This document shows, one piece after another, positions 32,962 to 40,804 of a DNA stretch of 64,000 nucleotides. Made by a program: the position numbers and the translations under genes. The stretch lies in NCBI GenBank assembly GCA_964429795.1, contig CAYSCW010000003.1, positions 89,072-153,071 of the forward strand, written 5' to 3'. This DNA is from CAYSCW01 sp964429795. Its GTDB lineage: Bacteria; Acidobacteriota; Aminicenantia; Aminicenantales; Aminicenantaceae. The notes beneath the pieces are model-generated. The model saw only the letters and a list, made by a program, of their open reading frames with translations. It ran no database searches and was not told the origin of the DNA. Each line of letters starts with the position of its first letter. Within the stretch, counting starts at the first letter, position 1.

Positions 32962-32987
32962 TACGGTGGGTTTTCTAAAAAGGTTCA
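32962..32987 (-). promoter_or_regulatory. ECF-type promoter of the sigma operon
   Basis: Minus strand TGAACC (32982-32987), 16 nt, CGTA (32962-32965), 33 nt before the lipoprotein ATG. It differs by one base from the TGAAAC-N16-CGTA consensus known for Bacillus SigW-type ECF factors, with identical spacing. This suggests the encoded sigma factor transcribes its own operon. Confidence 0.6.
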
Positions 32988-33011
32988 CGTTTATGAATAT
33001 TTTATCCAACA

Positions 33012-33094
33012 GGGACGTTCCCTGCGGGGGCGTCCTTTCTGATTCTAGTTATGAATTCAATGAGAAAGAAAAAGTTTCCCCCCGGGAACGTCCC
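33012..33094. repeat. REP-like inverted repeat (GGGACGTTCCC pair)
   Basis: GGGACGTTCCC (33012-33022) and its exact reverse complement GGGAACGTCCC (33084-33094) flank 61 bp without a gene. Each arm is itself nearly palindromic. GGGAC-type ends are known from RAYT-associated REP elements. Confidence 0.6.
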
Positions 33095-33096
33095 CA

Positions 33097-33150
33097 TGAG
33101 GCGGCGGTCTCTGTCAGTCCGAAGCCCATGGAGGAGGGTGGGAGGGTCTT
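33097..33150. repeat. Dispersed hairpin repeat, partial copy 1
   Basis: Contains TGAGGCGGCGGT and then GTCCGAAGCCCATGG followed by GGAGGGTGGGAGGGTCTT, the same left part and loop as the full copies at 35562-35669 and 45486-45594. The right arm is missing: the copy ends at the stop codon of the ABC permease gene. Confidence 0.65.
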
Positions 33151-33157
33151 CCTGGTT

Positions 33158-34432
33158 TTACTTATAGCGGATCCACTTGACGATTTCCTGGAAGCTGGGA
33201 CGCTTGCCGTACATCAGAATGCCCACCCTGTATATCTTTCCGGTGAGCCAAATCATCAAGAATATGGTCAAGAGAAGAATCCCGATGGATCCTGCTACTT
33301 GAATGAAAGGGGGAAGAAGCACACAGATGCGAAGAAGCATCAGAATGGGAGCGAAAAAGGGAATCAGAGAAAGAACAACCGCAAATGTGCTGTTTGGTGC
33401 TCTTATCACGAACATGATGAGCAAAATCGGAACAACCAGAAACATGGTGACCGGAAAGAGGAGTTGCTGAGCTTCCTTTTCTGAATTGACCATGGAGCCG
33501 ATGGCCGCATAAAAGGTCCCATAAAGAAAATACCCCAGGATGAAGAACACCACGAAATAGACGAAGATATAAGGAGGGACGCTGGGAAGCTTAAACCCGG
33601 AGGCTCCAGGGAAGATGGACACAATCAACGATTTGCTGTAGCGAGTGGCAGAAAAGCCAAAAATAGCCCAGATCGTATATTGAGTAAAACCTACAGCAGC
33701 GATCCCCAAGATTTTTCCAGCCATCAACTGAAAAGGCCTGAGAGAGGAGAGGACAATCTCCACGACCCGGGAGGTTTTCTCCTCGATCACCCCTCTCATG
33801 ATGATTGCCCCGTAGAAGAAAAGAGTCATATAGAGAATAAGCACCAAAATATAAGCAATGAGGAAAGTGCCTCCTGTATCTTCTTCCTCTCCTTTCTTGG
33901 TCACCTTGATGGTTTTTAATCCCACCCTTTTAATGTACTGAGCGATCTTTCGGGGATCCAGCCCTTCTCTGCGCAAACGTTTTTCGATGATAACGCTGTT
34001 TAAAGTTTCATTGATGTTTCTCAATTTTGTGAAATCAGAAACATGCTCAGAGACATATTCGGCTGTTCCATCCTCTATTACGTTCCCGGGTATATGGAGA
34101 TAAGCGTTAAGGGATTTATGCAACACTTTCTGGTTCAAATCTTGCCTTAGCGCTTCCATATCTGCAGCGGGCTTATATTCTTCCAGGATATAGCGTCGGT
34201 TCCCATCTTTCAGTTTGTGGTCAAGCTTTTTGTCCAGGGCCTCAAAAATCTCATGAGTCTCGTCCACCACGCCAATCCGTTCCTGCTCTCCAACTGAAAC
34301 TACGGAAACCAGAAAAGGCACAAAAATGATGGCGCCCATGAGCACAGGCCCCAAAATGGTCCCGATGATAAAACCTTTGGTTTTAACGATCTGGAGATAT
34401 TCTCTCTTAATGACTGACCATATCTTTTTCAT
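33158..34432 (-). CDS. ABC-2 type transporter permease (NatB-like)
   Basis: From ATG 34432 the protein has 424 residues, starting MKKIWSVIKREYLQIVKTKG; an 11-codon longer reading is less likely since a GGGAGC ribosome site precedes 34432. One membrane helix near residue 25 (FIIGTILGPVLMGAIIFVPF) is followed by a large extracytoplasmic loop of about 150 residues. Five or so helices then sit in the C-terminal half (LIAYILVLILYMTLFFYGAI; IFVYFVVFFILGYFLYGTFY; LFPVTMFLVVPILLIMFVI). This is the layout of NatB/ABC-2 exporters. It overlaps its ATPase gene by 26 bp. Exported substrate unknown. Confidence 0.87.
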   Translation of the reverse strand: MKKIWSVIKREYLQIVKTKGFIIGTILGPVLMGAIIFVPFLVSVVSVGEQERIGVVDETHEIFEALDKKLDHKLKDGNRRYILEEYKPAADMEALRQDLNQKVLHKSLNAYLHIPGNVIEDGTAEYVSEHVSDFTKLRNINETLNSVIIEKRLRREGLDPRKIAQYIKRVGLKTIKVTKKGEEEDTGGTFLIAYILVLILYMTLFFYGAIIMRGVIEEKTSRVVEIVLSSLRPFQLMAGKILGIAAVGFTQYTIWAIFGFSATRYSKSLIVSIFPGASGFKLPSVPPYIFVYFVVFFILGYFLYGTFYAAIGSMVNSEKEAQQLLFPVTMFLVVPILLIMFVIRAPNSTFAVVLSLIPFFAPILMLLRICVLLPPFIQVAGSIGILLLTIFLMIWLTGKIYRVGILMYGKRPSFQEIVKWIRYK

Positions 34433-35327
34433 CCCTTGCTCCCACTTTCTCGATAAAGATGGCATTCAAAGTGGGTTCTCTCACTTCGAACTTGTTTACC
34501 CTGATCTTTCCCACAATTTTGGGAAGCAGCACTTGGGGATCGATCTCCTCTTTCAACCGGATTTCCATGAATTTGCCGTAGTCATCGAGTCTGTCAATCT
34601 CTGGAAAATCTTTTATGAAACAACCATCCCCTTCATAGTCAAGAATCACGGTGTTCTTTCCGTACTGCTTTTTGATCTGACTCAAGTCCCCCTCTAAGAT
34701 TCTCTCTGCTTTGTTGATAAGACAGATGTTGTCGCAAATCATCTCTACCTGCTCCATACGGTGAGTTGAGAAAATCACCGTCCTTCCCTCGGCCTTCATC
34801 TCTAACATGATGTCTTTCAACAGTTTAGTGTTGACAGGATCCAGGCCGGAAAAAGGCTCATCCAGGATAATCAGCTCAGGTTGATGGATGACGGTGGCGA
34901 TAAACTGGAGCTTTTGCTGCATCCCGCGGGAAAGCTCTTCAACCTTTTTGTCCTTCCAATCGGCAAGATCAAACCTTCCCAACCATGAGTTGATTTTCTT
35001 CCGGGCATCGAGTTTAGCCATTCCCTTAAGCTCGGCAAGAAAAAGAAGAAGTTCTCCTACCTTCATCTTGGGATAAAACCCTCTATCTTCGGGAAGGTAG
35101 CCTATCCTCTCTTTCATCTCTTCATCCATTTTCCGATCGAGTACCTTGATTCGGCCCTCATCGGGGATAATGATGTTCATCACCATCCGGATTGTAGTCG
35201 TTTTTCCTGCACCATTGGGACCCAGAAGACCGTAGATAGTCCCTTCGGAGATGTTGAAGGTAAGATTTTTTACCGCATAGAAATCTCCAAAACTTTTGGA
35301 GATGTTTTCGACCTCAAGCGCGTTCAT
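34407..35327 (-). CDS. ABC transporter ATP-binding protein (NatA-like)
   Basis: From ATG 35327, nine bases after GAGG, the protein has 306 residues. Walker A is GLLGPNGAGKTTTIRMV, signature VEELSRGMQQKLQFIATVIH, Walker B PELIILDEPFSGLDPVN, followed by the switch histidine in VIFSTHRMEQ. The C-terminal 80 residues form the accessory domain usual in NatA/CcmA-type exporter ATPases. With the overlapping permease it makes a complete exporter. Confidence 0.92.
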   Translation of the reverse strand: MNALEVENISKSFGDFYAVKNLTFNISEGTIYGLLGPNGAGKTTTIRMVMNIIIPDEGRIKVLDRKMDEEMKERIGYLPEDRGFYPKMKVGELLLFLAELKGMAKLDARKKINSWLGRFDLADWKDKKVEELSRGMQQKLQFIATVIHQPELIILDEPFSGLDPVNTKLLKDIMLEMKAEGRTVIFSTHRMEQVEMICDNICLINKAERILEGDLSQIKKQYGKNTVILDYEGDGCFIKDFPEIDRLDDYGKFMEIRLKEEIDPQVLLPKIVGKIRVNKFEVREPTLNAIFIEKVGARDEKDMVSH

Positions 35328-35347
35328 TTTTACCATCCTCAATAAGA

Positions 35348-35353
35348 ATTATA
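35348..35353 (-). promoter_or_regulatory. -10 box for the ABC exporter pair
   Basis: Perfect TATAAT on the minus strand, 20 nt before the ATPase ATG; no good -35 match at 17 nt. The rest of the 477-bp gap to sppA holds the hairpin repeat at 35562-35669 and nothing else I can name. Confidence 0.35.
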
Positions 35354-35561
35354 CCTTTATTCTTTTCTTTTTAAATCTGGCGGAGTCTATCTCCAAGAGT
35401 CGACTCATGATACTTGCTCTTTTTCGGGGGAACCTCCAATCCTTTGATACGATGAAAATGCAAGGTAAGTTTTGGGATTGAAAGTCTTCCCTTCAAGTAT
35501 TGAAATTATAAATGAATTTTTATATATTTCAACTCCCTTAAGATCGCATCTTTATTACCCC

Positions 35562-35669
35562 GTGAAAATATCTCATCCAGCTAGGCAGTGAGGCGTCGGT
35601 TCCTCTCCATCCGATGCCCATGGCGGAGGGTGGGAGGGTCTTGGCGAGGATGGAGAGGAACCGCCGCTG
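35562..35669. repeat. Dispersed hairpin repeat, full copy 2
   Basis: The arms CGGTTCCTCTCCATCC (35597-35612) and GGATGGAGAGGAACCG (35648-35663) are perfectly complementary over 16 bp. The 35-nt loop contains GATGCCCATGGCGGAGG and GTGGGAGGGTCTT. The 35 bp in front (GTGAAAATATCTCATCC, then AGTGAGGCG) also match the copy at 45486, so the repeat unit is about 108 bp. Confidence 0.75.
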
Positions 35670-35804
35670 TTAATAGCGATCACAGAACAGATGTACTCTT
35701 CTCAGAATTTCTTTTCTTCAATAGCACTCGACTTTCTGCTATATTTTATTCATAACTGCTACAATGGTCCATACGTATTTTTTAGTGATGAAGAGGAGGA
35801 TAAG

Positions 35805-37514
35805 ATGAAAAAAGGGAAATATATTCTAATTATTCTGCTGATTTTCTTCATTCTCTTTCTGATAACAGCGGTTTCCTTCTTTTACTATGAGTTCAGGAAG
35901 CCACCCACCGTAAAAGCCCACTCTTACCTGGAGTTTAACCTTACAGGAGAGATTGTGGAAAAATCCATGCCTAACATCTTCACGCTGCTTTTCGGAGTGG
36001 AACCTCTCTCCGTATACGATATATGGATGAACATCCGTAAAGCAGAAAACGATGAGCGCATCAAATGTCTCCTGTTGCGTCTTGGGTATCTTGATTGTGA
36101 TTGGGCCAAAATCAGCGAAATAAGAGAGGCTGTCCTGGATTTCAAGAAATCCGGGAAAAAGGCCTACGCTTACATCGAGGAAGCCCCGGATATCGACAAG
36201 GAGTATTACCTGGCCACAGCATGCGATGAAATCATTCTCCAGCCATTGGGATTTTTAGGAATAAATGGAATCGGTGGATATTTTCCTTTCTTCAAAAGAA
36301 CCTTTGCCAAGCTGGGCATCGAGGCTGAGTTCGAACATGTCGAAGAGTACAAAACAGCCTATAACATCTTTACAGAAGACAAATTCACTCCTGCACATAA
36401 GGAAATGGTGGAGTCCATCTACAGCGACATCTTTGATCATTATCTCAAAGCAGTTGCTGAGGCAAGAGCAAAAAGTGTGGAGGAGATAAAAGCTCTGATC
36501 GATGATGGTTTTTTTCAAGGAGAAAACGCCTTGAAGTCTGGACTGGTGGACAAACTTCTCTTTGAGGATGAATTACAAAACACCCTCAAATACAACGGAA
36601 AAAAACTCTCCAAAATCAGCCATGATCAGTACTTAAAGATTAAACCCACATCCTTAGGACTGAACAGAGGGAAAAAAATCGCACTCATCTATGGAATGGG
36701 TCCCATCTACGTAGGAGAAAGCACTCCTCAAATGATGGGAAGTTCGACTGTCTCGCGCTGGATCAGAAGCGCAAGAAAGGACAATTCCATCAAGGCTGTG
36801 GTCTTTCGAGTGGACAGCCCGGGTGGTTCTGCTGTTGGTTCAGATGTGATCTGGAGAGAGGTGGCTTTAACCAGGAAAGAAAAGCCAATCATCGTCTCCA
36901 TGTCCGATGTGGCCGGGTCAGGCGGTTATTGGGTCTCCATGGCAGCCAATAAAATCGTGGCTCAACCTCAAACCCTCACCGGTTCGATCGGGGTTCTGGC
37001 CGGCAAATTCAACATGGCTGAGCTCTACAAAAAATTGGGGATCACTTCAGAAAGGCTGATCTATGGAGAGAGAGCCGATGTTTTTTCCACCTTTCGAGGC
37101 TTCACCAAAGAGGAGAGGAAGAGCCTCAAGGAGGAAATCCTGTGGATATACGATCAATTCCTGGCCAAAGTCGCCGAAGGCCGTAAGATTACAAAAGAAA
37201 AAGTGGACGAAATTGGAAAAGGGAGGGTCTGGACAGGAAGTCAGGCAAAGAATTTGGGATTGGTGGATGAGGTCGGAGGTCTGTCTAAAGCCGTCCAGCT
37301 GGCAAAACAATTGGCAGGCATCCCAGAAGGCGAGGAAGTGAAACTCGTCGTCTGGCCGAAAAAGATTTCCCTCTTCCAGGCTCTGTTAGCAAGGAAAACA
37401 GTCCAGATAGACCTTCCCCGAGATCATCGAGTCCAAGACATCCTGGTGACACTCCAAGCGCTGGAAAAAGAAAGAATCTGGGCGGTGATGCCTTTCTGGA
37501 TTCTCCCCGATTAG
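35805..37514 (+). CDS. sppA: Signal peptide peptidase SppA, 67K type
   Basis: The start is set at ATG 35805, five bases after AGGAGG; the longer in-frame reading to 35691 has no ribosome site. This gives 569 residues: a membrane anchor (KYILIILLIFFILFLITAVS), a first S49 domain with the general-base lysine in EEYKTAYNIF, and a second S49 domain with the nucleophilic serine in VAGSGGYWVSMAANKIVA followed by TLTGSIGVLAG. The tandem double-domain form of about 600 residues is that of E. coli SppA, which degrades cleaved signal peptides in the membrane. Convergent with the UvrD-type helicase gene, 29 bp away. Confidence 0.93.
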   Translation: MKKGKYILIILLIFFILFLITAVSFFYYEFRKPPTVKAHSYLEFNLTGEIVEKSMPNIFTLLFGVEPLSVYDIWMNIRKAENDERIKCLLLRLGYLDCDWAKISEIREAVLDFKKSGKKAYAYIEEAPDIDKEYYLATACDEIILQPLGFLGINGIGGYFPFFKRTFAKLGIEAEFEHVEEYKTAYNIFTEDKFTPAHKEMVESIYSDIFDHYLKAVAEARAKSVEEIKALIDDGFFQGENALKSGLVDKLLFEDELQNTLKYNGKKLSKISHDQYLKIKPTSLGLNRGKKIALIYGMGPIYVGESTPQMMGSSTVSRWIRSARKDNSIKAVVFRVDSPGGSAVGSDVIWREVALTRKEKPIIVSMSDVAGSGGYWVSMAANKIVAQPQTLTGSIGVLAGKFNMAELYKKLGITSERLIYGERADVFSTFRGFTKEERKSLKEEILWIYDQFLAKVAEGRKITKEKVDEIGKGRVWTGSQAKNLGLVDEVGGLSKAVQLAKQLAGIPEGEEVKLVVWPKKISLFQALLARKTVQIDLPRDHRVQDILVTLQALEKERIWAVMPFWILPD

Positions 37515-37543
37515 CCAGTTCAAAAAGAATGCTCTAGATGATC

Positions 37544-40465
37544 TCAATATGCATAGGAATAGGGGCAGATGGTTCTGAAGTCGCACACCCTGCAGTTATG
37601 CCAGTCGGGTTTGGCCTCATGATTGTGGCGACGTATGCCGTCTTCAGCCTCCCTGATTTTTTCCATGGCCTTCTCCAAATCTTCTCCTGACTTCTGGGCA
37701 TGCCCGATGATATCCGACTCCAGAAAATGAAGCTGGGTATCTGCGAGGGGAACCGAAAGTGCTTTCTCAAAGGAGAGAGCATACAAATCCATCTGGAGGC
37801 TGCTTCTGGTTTTCTGGTCCGCCTCCTTCTTGTTTTTCACCTCTGTAGCCTTATAATCGATAATCACTGCTCCATCCTGACGGACATCAACCCGATCCCA
37901 CCGACCGATAAATTTCACTCCTTCTGCGTGCCACTTGAAACTCTTCTCCAGGTATGATGGCAGAAATTCGGAGTGTTCCTCACGACGATAAAAAAGACGG
38001 AGAGCCCTCTCCCCTGCCTTCCTCCTCATTTCCTCGTGCTCCCTGCTGAGAAAACCCTCGTTGATCCATCTCTTTTCATATTCTTTCAACAGATCATCTT
38101 CTGGCATCCTGATCCTGGCCATTTTCTTCTTCAAATAAAAATGAATAGTATTGTGAAGTGCCCGGCCAAAGACCAAGGCATGATGGGGGAGAACAGGAAT
38201 CCTCATGATATGTCTGTACTTGTACTTGAGCGGGCAGGTCAGATAATCCTCCACCTGAAAATAGCTGAGGGTCAGAATTTCCTTTTCTCTCACAGCCGGA
38301 ATGAAGGGAGGGGAGGAAACTGGAGCAGCATACCTCTTTATCTCCTCCAGAGCAGAGGAACGTGCCATTTCTTTTGGCATCTGCCTCAGATCCAAAGCCT
38401 CCAAGACAAAGGGACTCACTTTTTTCAACCGCTTCAGACCATAATCCCTGGCCCAGGTTAAGTAGAGTAGTTCCTTAGTCCTGGTCATTCCCACATAGAA
38501 AAGTCGGCGTTCTTCCTGGAGATAGTTCTCTCCTTCTGGGAGGCTCTCTTTCAGGATCTCATCTGGGATGGGGATTTTCTCCCGCCTCAGCCGTCCGGGA
38601 AATCGATCAGCGATCAAGCTGACAATGAACACGATAGAAAACTCAAGGCCCTTGGCCTTGTGAACAGTAATCACATGAACGGCTTCCTCCTCCAACTCCG
38701 CCTCGGCTGTGGCTGGGTTATCCCCGACTTCTTGAAGAAGGTCCAGATGTTGGGCAAAGGAATGGATGGAATCATCGGCGGACAGCTCAGAAAAATTCTT
38801 GACCTTATCGAAAAAAATCCGGATATTCTTGATCTTCATTTCCTTCTGGAGGCTTGGATTCTCTACCAAAGACTTCAGATATCCTGTCCTTTCCAGGAAG
38901 GAATAGAGCACCAGGCCTGCATTCTGAGAACTTCCCATTTGAACAAAAAAGAGCAGGTCGTCAAAAATCCTTTTGGTCCCTTTCTCAGTAGTCGCCGAAA
39001 TCTCAATTGGGCATTTCCCTTCATAGATCTCCCTGAAGACCTTGTGCAGAGGGAAGTTTTTCTTGTGAGCATAATTGGAAATGACGGTCAGATCATAGGG
39101 GTCGGTTTGGTAGATCTCGGAAAGAGCCAGGTTGAAGAGGCTTTTGCTATCCTCAAAATCTGTCAGAGCCTTGATGAAAGAGATGAGAATCTTCACTTCC
39201 TCCTGGGAATAAAGCCCCCTGCTTCCTGAAAATCGGAAAGGAATCTCCTTTATGTTTAGGGCCCTGAGAAAAGGATCGGCATCGGCATTTCTGCGGACCA
39301 GGATAGCGATGTCTCCGTATCGATAACCTGTCTTCACCTTCTCCTGGATGATTTCGGCAGCCCTGTCTGCCTCATGGGAAAGGGTGTCAAATTGAAGAAG
39401 ATGGATGCTTTTCCCTTCACTTTCCACAGAGGACTCAAGAACTTTGTTCACTCCATACTTGTGCTCCAACCGATAAGGATTATTCTGCTGGATAAGCTGA
39501 TAGGCAGAGTCGAGGATGTCCTGAGTGGAACGGTAATTTTTGCTCAACACAATTTTCTTAGTTTCGGGATAGACCTCCTCAAAATTGAGGATGTTGGCCA
39601 AGGATGCTCCCCGGAAGCGAAAAATGCTCTGATCATCATCCCCGCAGACAGTGAGATTTTTGTGTTTTGCGGCTAATCCTTTCAACAGCTCAAACTGAAT
39701 GTAGTTTGTGTCCTGAAATTCATCGACCAGGATATACTTGTACTTGTCCTGGAATTCCCGAAGGATAGAAGGTCTTTTGCGCCAAAGATCCAGAACCAGC
39801 CAAACCTGGTCCTCGAAGTCGATCTTGCTCTCTCTCTTCAGCAGTTCCTGATACTCCTGGTAAACCTTGCTCATCTCCAGATGTTTCAGGGCTCTCTCCT
39901 TTTCAACATCGTCTGCGGCCTTGTTGACTAGATTGCTGGCATAGGCGATATATTCCTCTGGGCTTATATCTTCCTGCTTCAATCTCTTTATCGCTGCCAG
40001 GATGTCCTGGATGTATCTAGCAGGAGAACTTAAAGGCCTGTAGTAATCAAGGGAAAAATGGAAGAGATGTTCTCTGAAAAAAATGGCCTGCTCCACCTCA
40101 TCCAGAAGTTTGAAATCAGGAGGGTATCCCAGTTCAATTCCATAGTTTCTCAGCACCCTTTCACCAAAGGAATTGAAAGTGCTGATCTCCACAAAAGAAT
40201 AACTGTAGGGGATCAGGATGTCGACTCTCTCCTCCATCTCGTTAGCTGCCTTCTCGGTAAACGTGACGGCAAGAATTTCCTCTGGCTTTGCCCGTTTAGC
40301 AGCGATGAGATAGGCAATGCGGTGGGTAATGGCTTTGGTTTTGCCGGTTCCGGCTCCGGCGATGATAAGAAGAGGCCCTTCTCCGTGAGTGACAGCCTCT
40401 CTCTGAGCAAAATTCAGGTTATCCAGCAGATGATGGAATTTTCCATTCTTGGATGACTGATGCAT
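37544..40465 (-). CDS. UvrD/Rep-family helicase fused to a RecB-type Fe-S nuclease
   Basis: This 973-residue protein begins with an SF1A helicase: Walker A AGAGTGKT (36-43), LVDEFQDTNYIQFELLK (motif II), GDDDQSIFRFRGA (III) and VHKAKGLEFSIVFIVSL (V), with FYVGMTRTKELLYL (VI). From about residue 730 there is a PD-(D/E)XK nuclease of the Cas4/AddB kind: LTCPLKYKYRH, GRALHNTIHFY, FIGRWDRVDV, VIIDYKAT and QMDLYAL. It ends with CRVCDFRTIC, whose three cysteines together with the one in LTCPL form a [4Fe-4S] site. This single chain combines functions that AddAB divides between two. Role: double-strand-break end processing. Confidence 0.9.
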   Translation of the reverse strand: MHQSSKNGKFHHLLDNLNFAQREAVTHGEGPLLIIAGAGTGKTKAITHRIAYLIAAKRAKPEEILAVTFTEKAANEMEERVDILIPYSYSFVEISTFNSFGERVLRNYGIELGYPPDFKLLDEVEQAIFFREHLFHFSLDYYRPLSSPARYIQDILAAIKRLKQEDISPEEYIAYASNLVNKAADDVEKERALKHLEMSKVYQEYQELLKRESKIDFEDQVWLVLDLWRKRPSILREFQDKYKYILVDEFQDTNYIQFELLKGLAAKHKNLTVCGDDDQSIFRFRGASLANILNFEEVYPETKKIVLSKNYRSTQDILDSAYQLIQQNNPYRLEHKYGVNKVLESSVESEGKSIHLLQFDTLSHEADRAAEIIQEKVKTGYRYGDIAILVRRNADADPFLRALNIKEIPFRFSGSRGLYSQEEVKILISFIKALTDFEDSKSLFNLALSEIYQTDPYDLTVISNYAHKKNFPLHKVFREIYEGKCPIEISATTEKGTKRIFDDLLFFVQMGSSQNAGLVLYSFLERTGYLKSLVENPSLQKEMKIKNIRIFFDKVKNFSELSADDSIHSFAQHLDLLQEVGDNPATAEAELEEEAVHVITVHKAKGLEFSIVFIVSLIADRFPGRLRREKIPIPDEILKESLPEGENYLQEERRLFYVGMTRTKELLYLTWARDYGLKRLKKVSPFVLEALDLRQMPKEMARSSALEEIKRYAAPVSSPPFIPAVREKEILTLSYFQVEDYLTCPLKYKYRHIMRIPVLPHHALVFGRALHNTIHFYLKKKMARIRMPEDDLLKEYEKRWINEGFLSREHEEMRRKAGERALRLFYRREEHSEFLPSYLEKSFKWHAEGVKFIGRWDRVDVRQDGAVIIDYKATEVKNKKEADQKTRSSLQMDLYALSFEKALSVPLADTQLHFLESDIIGHAQKSGEDLEKAMEKIREAEDGIRRHNHEAKPDWHNCRVCDFRTICPYSYAY

Positions 40466-40480
40466 GAGGTGAAAGCTGAC

Positions 40481-40804
40481 CTATTTGTCTTTTTCTTCGT
40501 TCTTTTTGATGATCACGATCTCATCTGGATCCATAAGCCAAAGCTCCTCTCGCGCTTTCTTCTCTACAGCCTTTGGATTTTTCTTCAGCTCTTCGATTTC
40601 CCTCTCCAGTTGACTTCTCTTCTCCTCAAGACGTTCTATTCCCTGAAACAGCGCTCTCTGTTTTTTCTTGGCCCGATCCATTTCGATCCAACCGTTCTTA
40701 CCGAAGAAGGAAGCTATGAACAGGATCAAAAAAAGGAGGCTCAAGGCGACGATGAGAAGCTTCCTGCGAAAATTGCTTCTGTCTTTTACTTCCTTGCGCC
40801 TCAA
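40481..40804 (-). CDS. ftsB: FtsB/DivIC-type cell division protein (TTG start)
   Basis: The start is taken as TTG at 40804: it overlaps the mutase TGA by 4 bp and has GGAGG seven bases upstream. The protein then has 107 residues: a short basic N-terminus, one membrane helix (KLLIVALSLLFLILFIASFF), a leucine-zipper-like coiled coil (RLEEKRSQLEREIEELKKNP) and the FtsB/DivIC motif KKAREELWLMDPDEIVI. In the divisome FtsB pairs with FtsL and FtsQ to activate septal peptidoglycan synthesis. It precedes the helicase gene by 15 bp and is probably co-transcribed with it. Confidence 0.85.
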   Translation of the reverse strand: MRRKEVKDRSNFRRKLLIVALSLLFLILFIASFFGKNGWIEMDRAKKKQRALFQGIERLEEKRSQLEREIEELKKNPKAVEKKAREELWLMDPDEIVIIKKNEEKDK

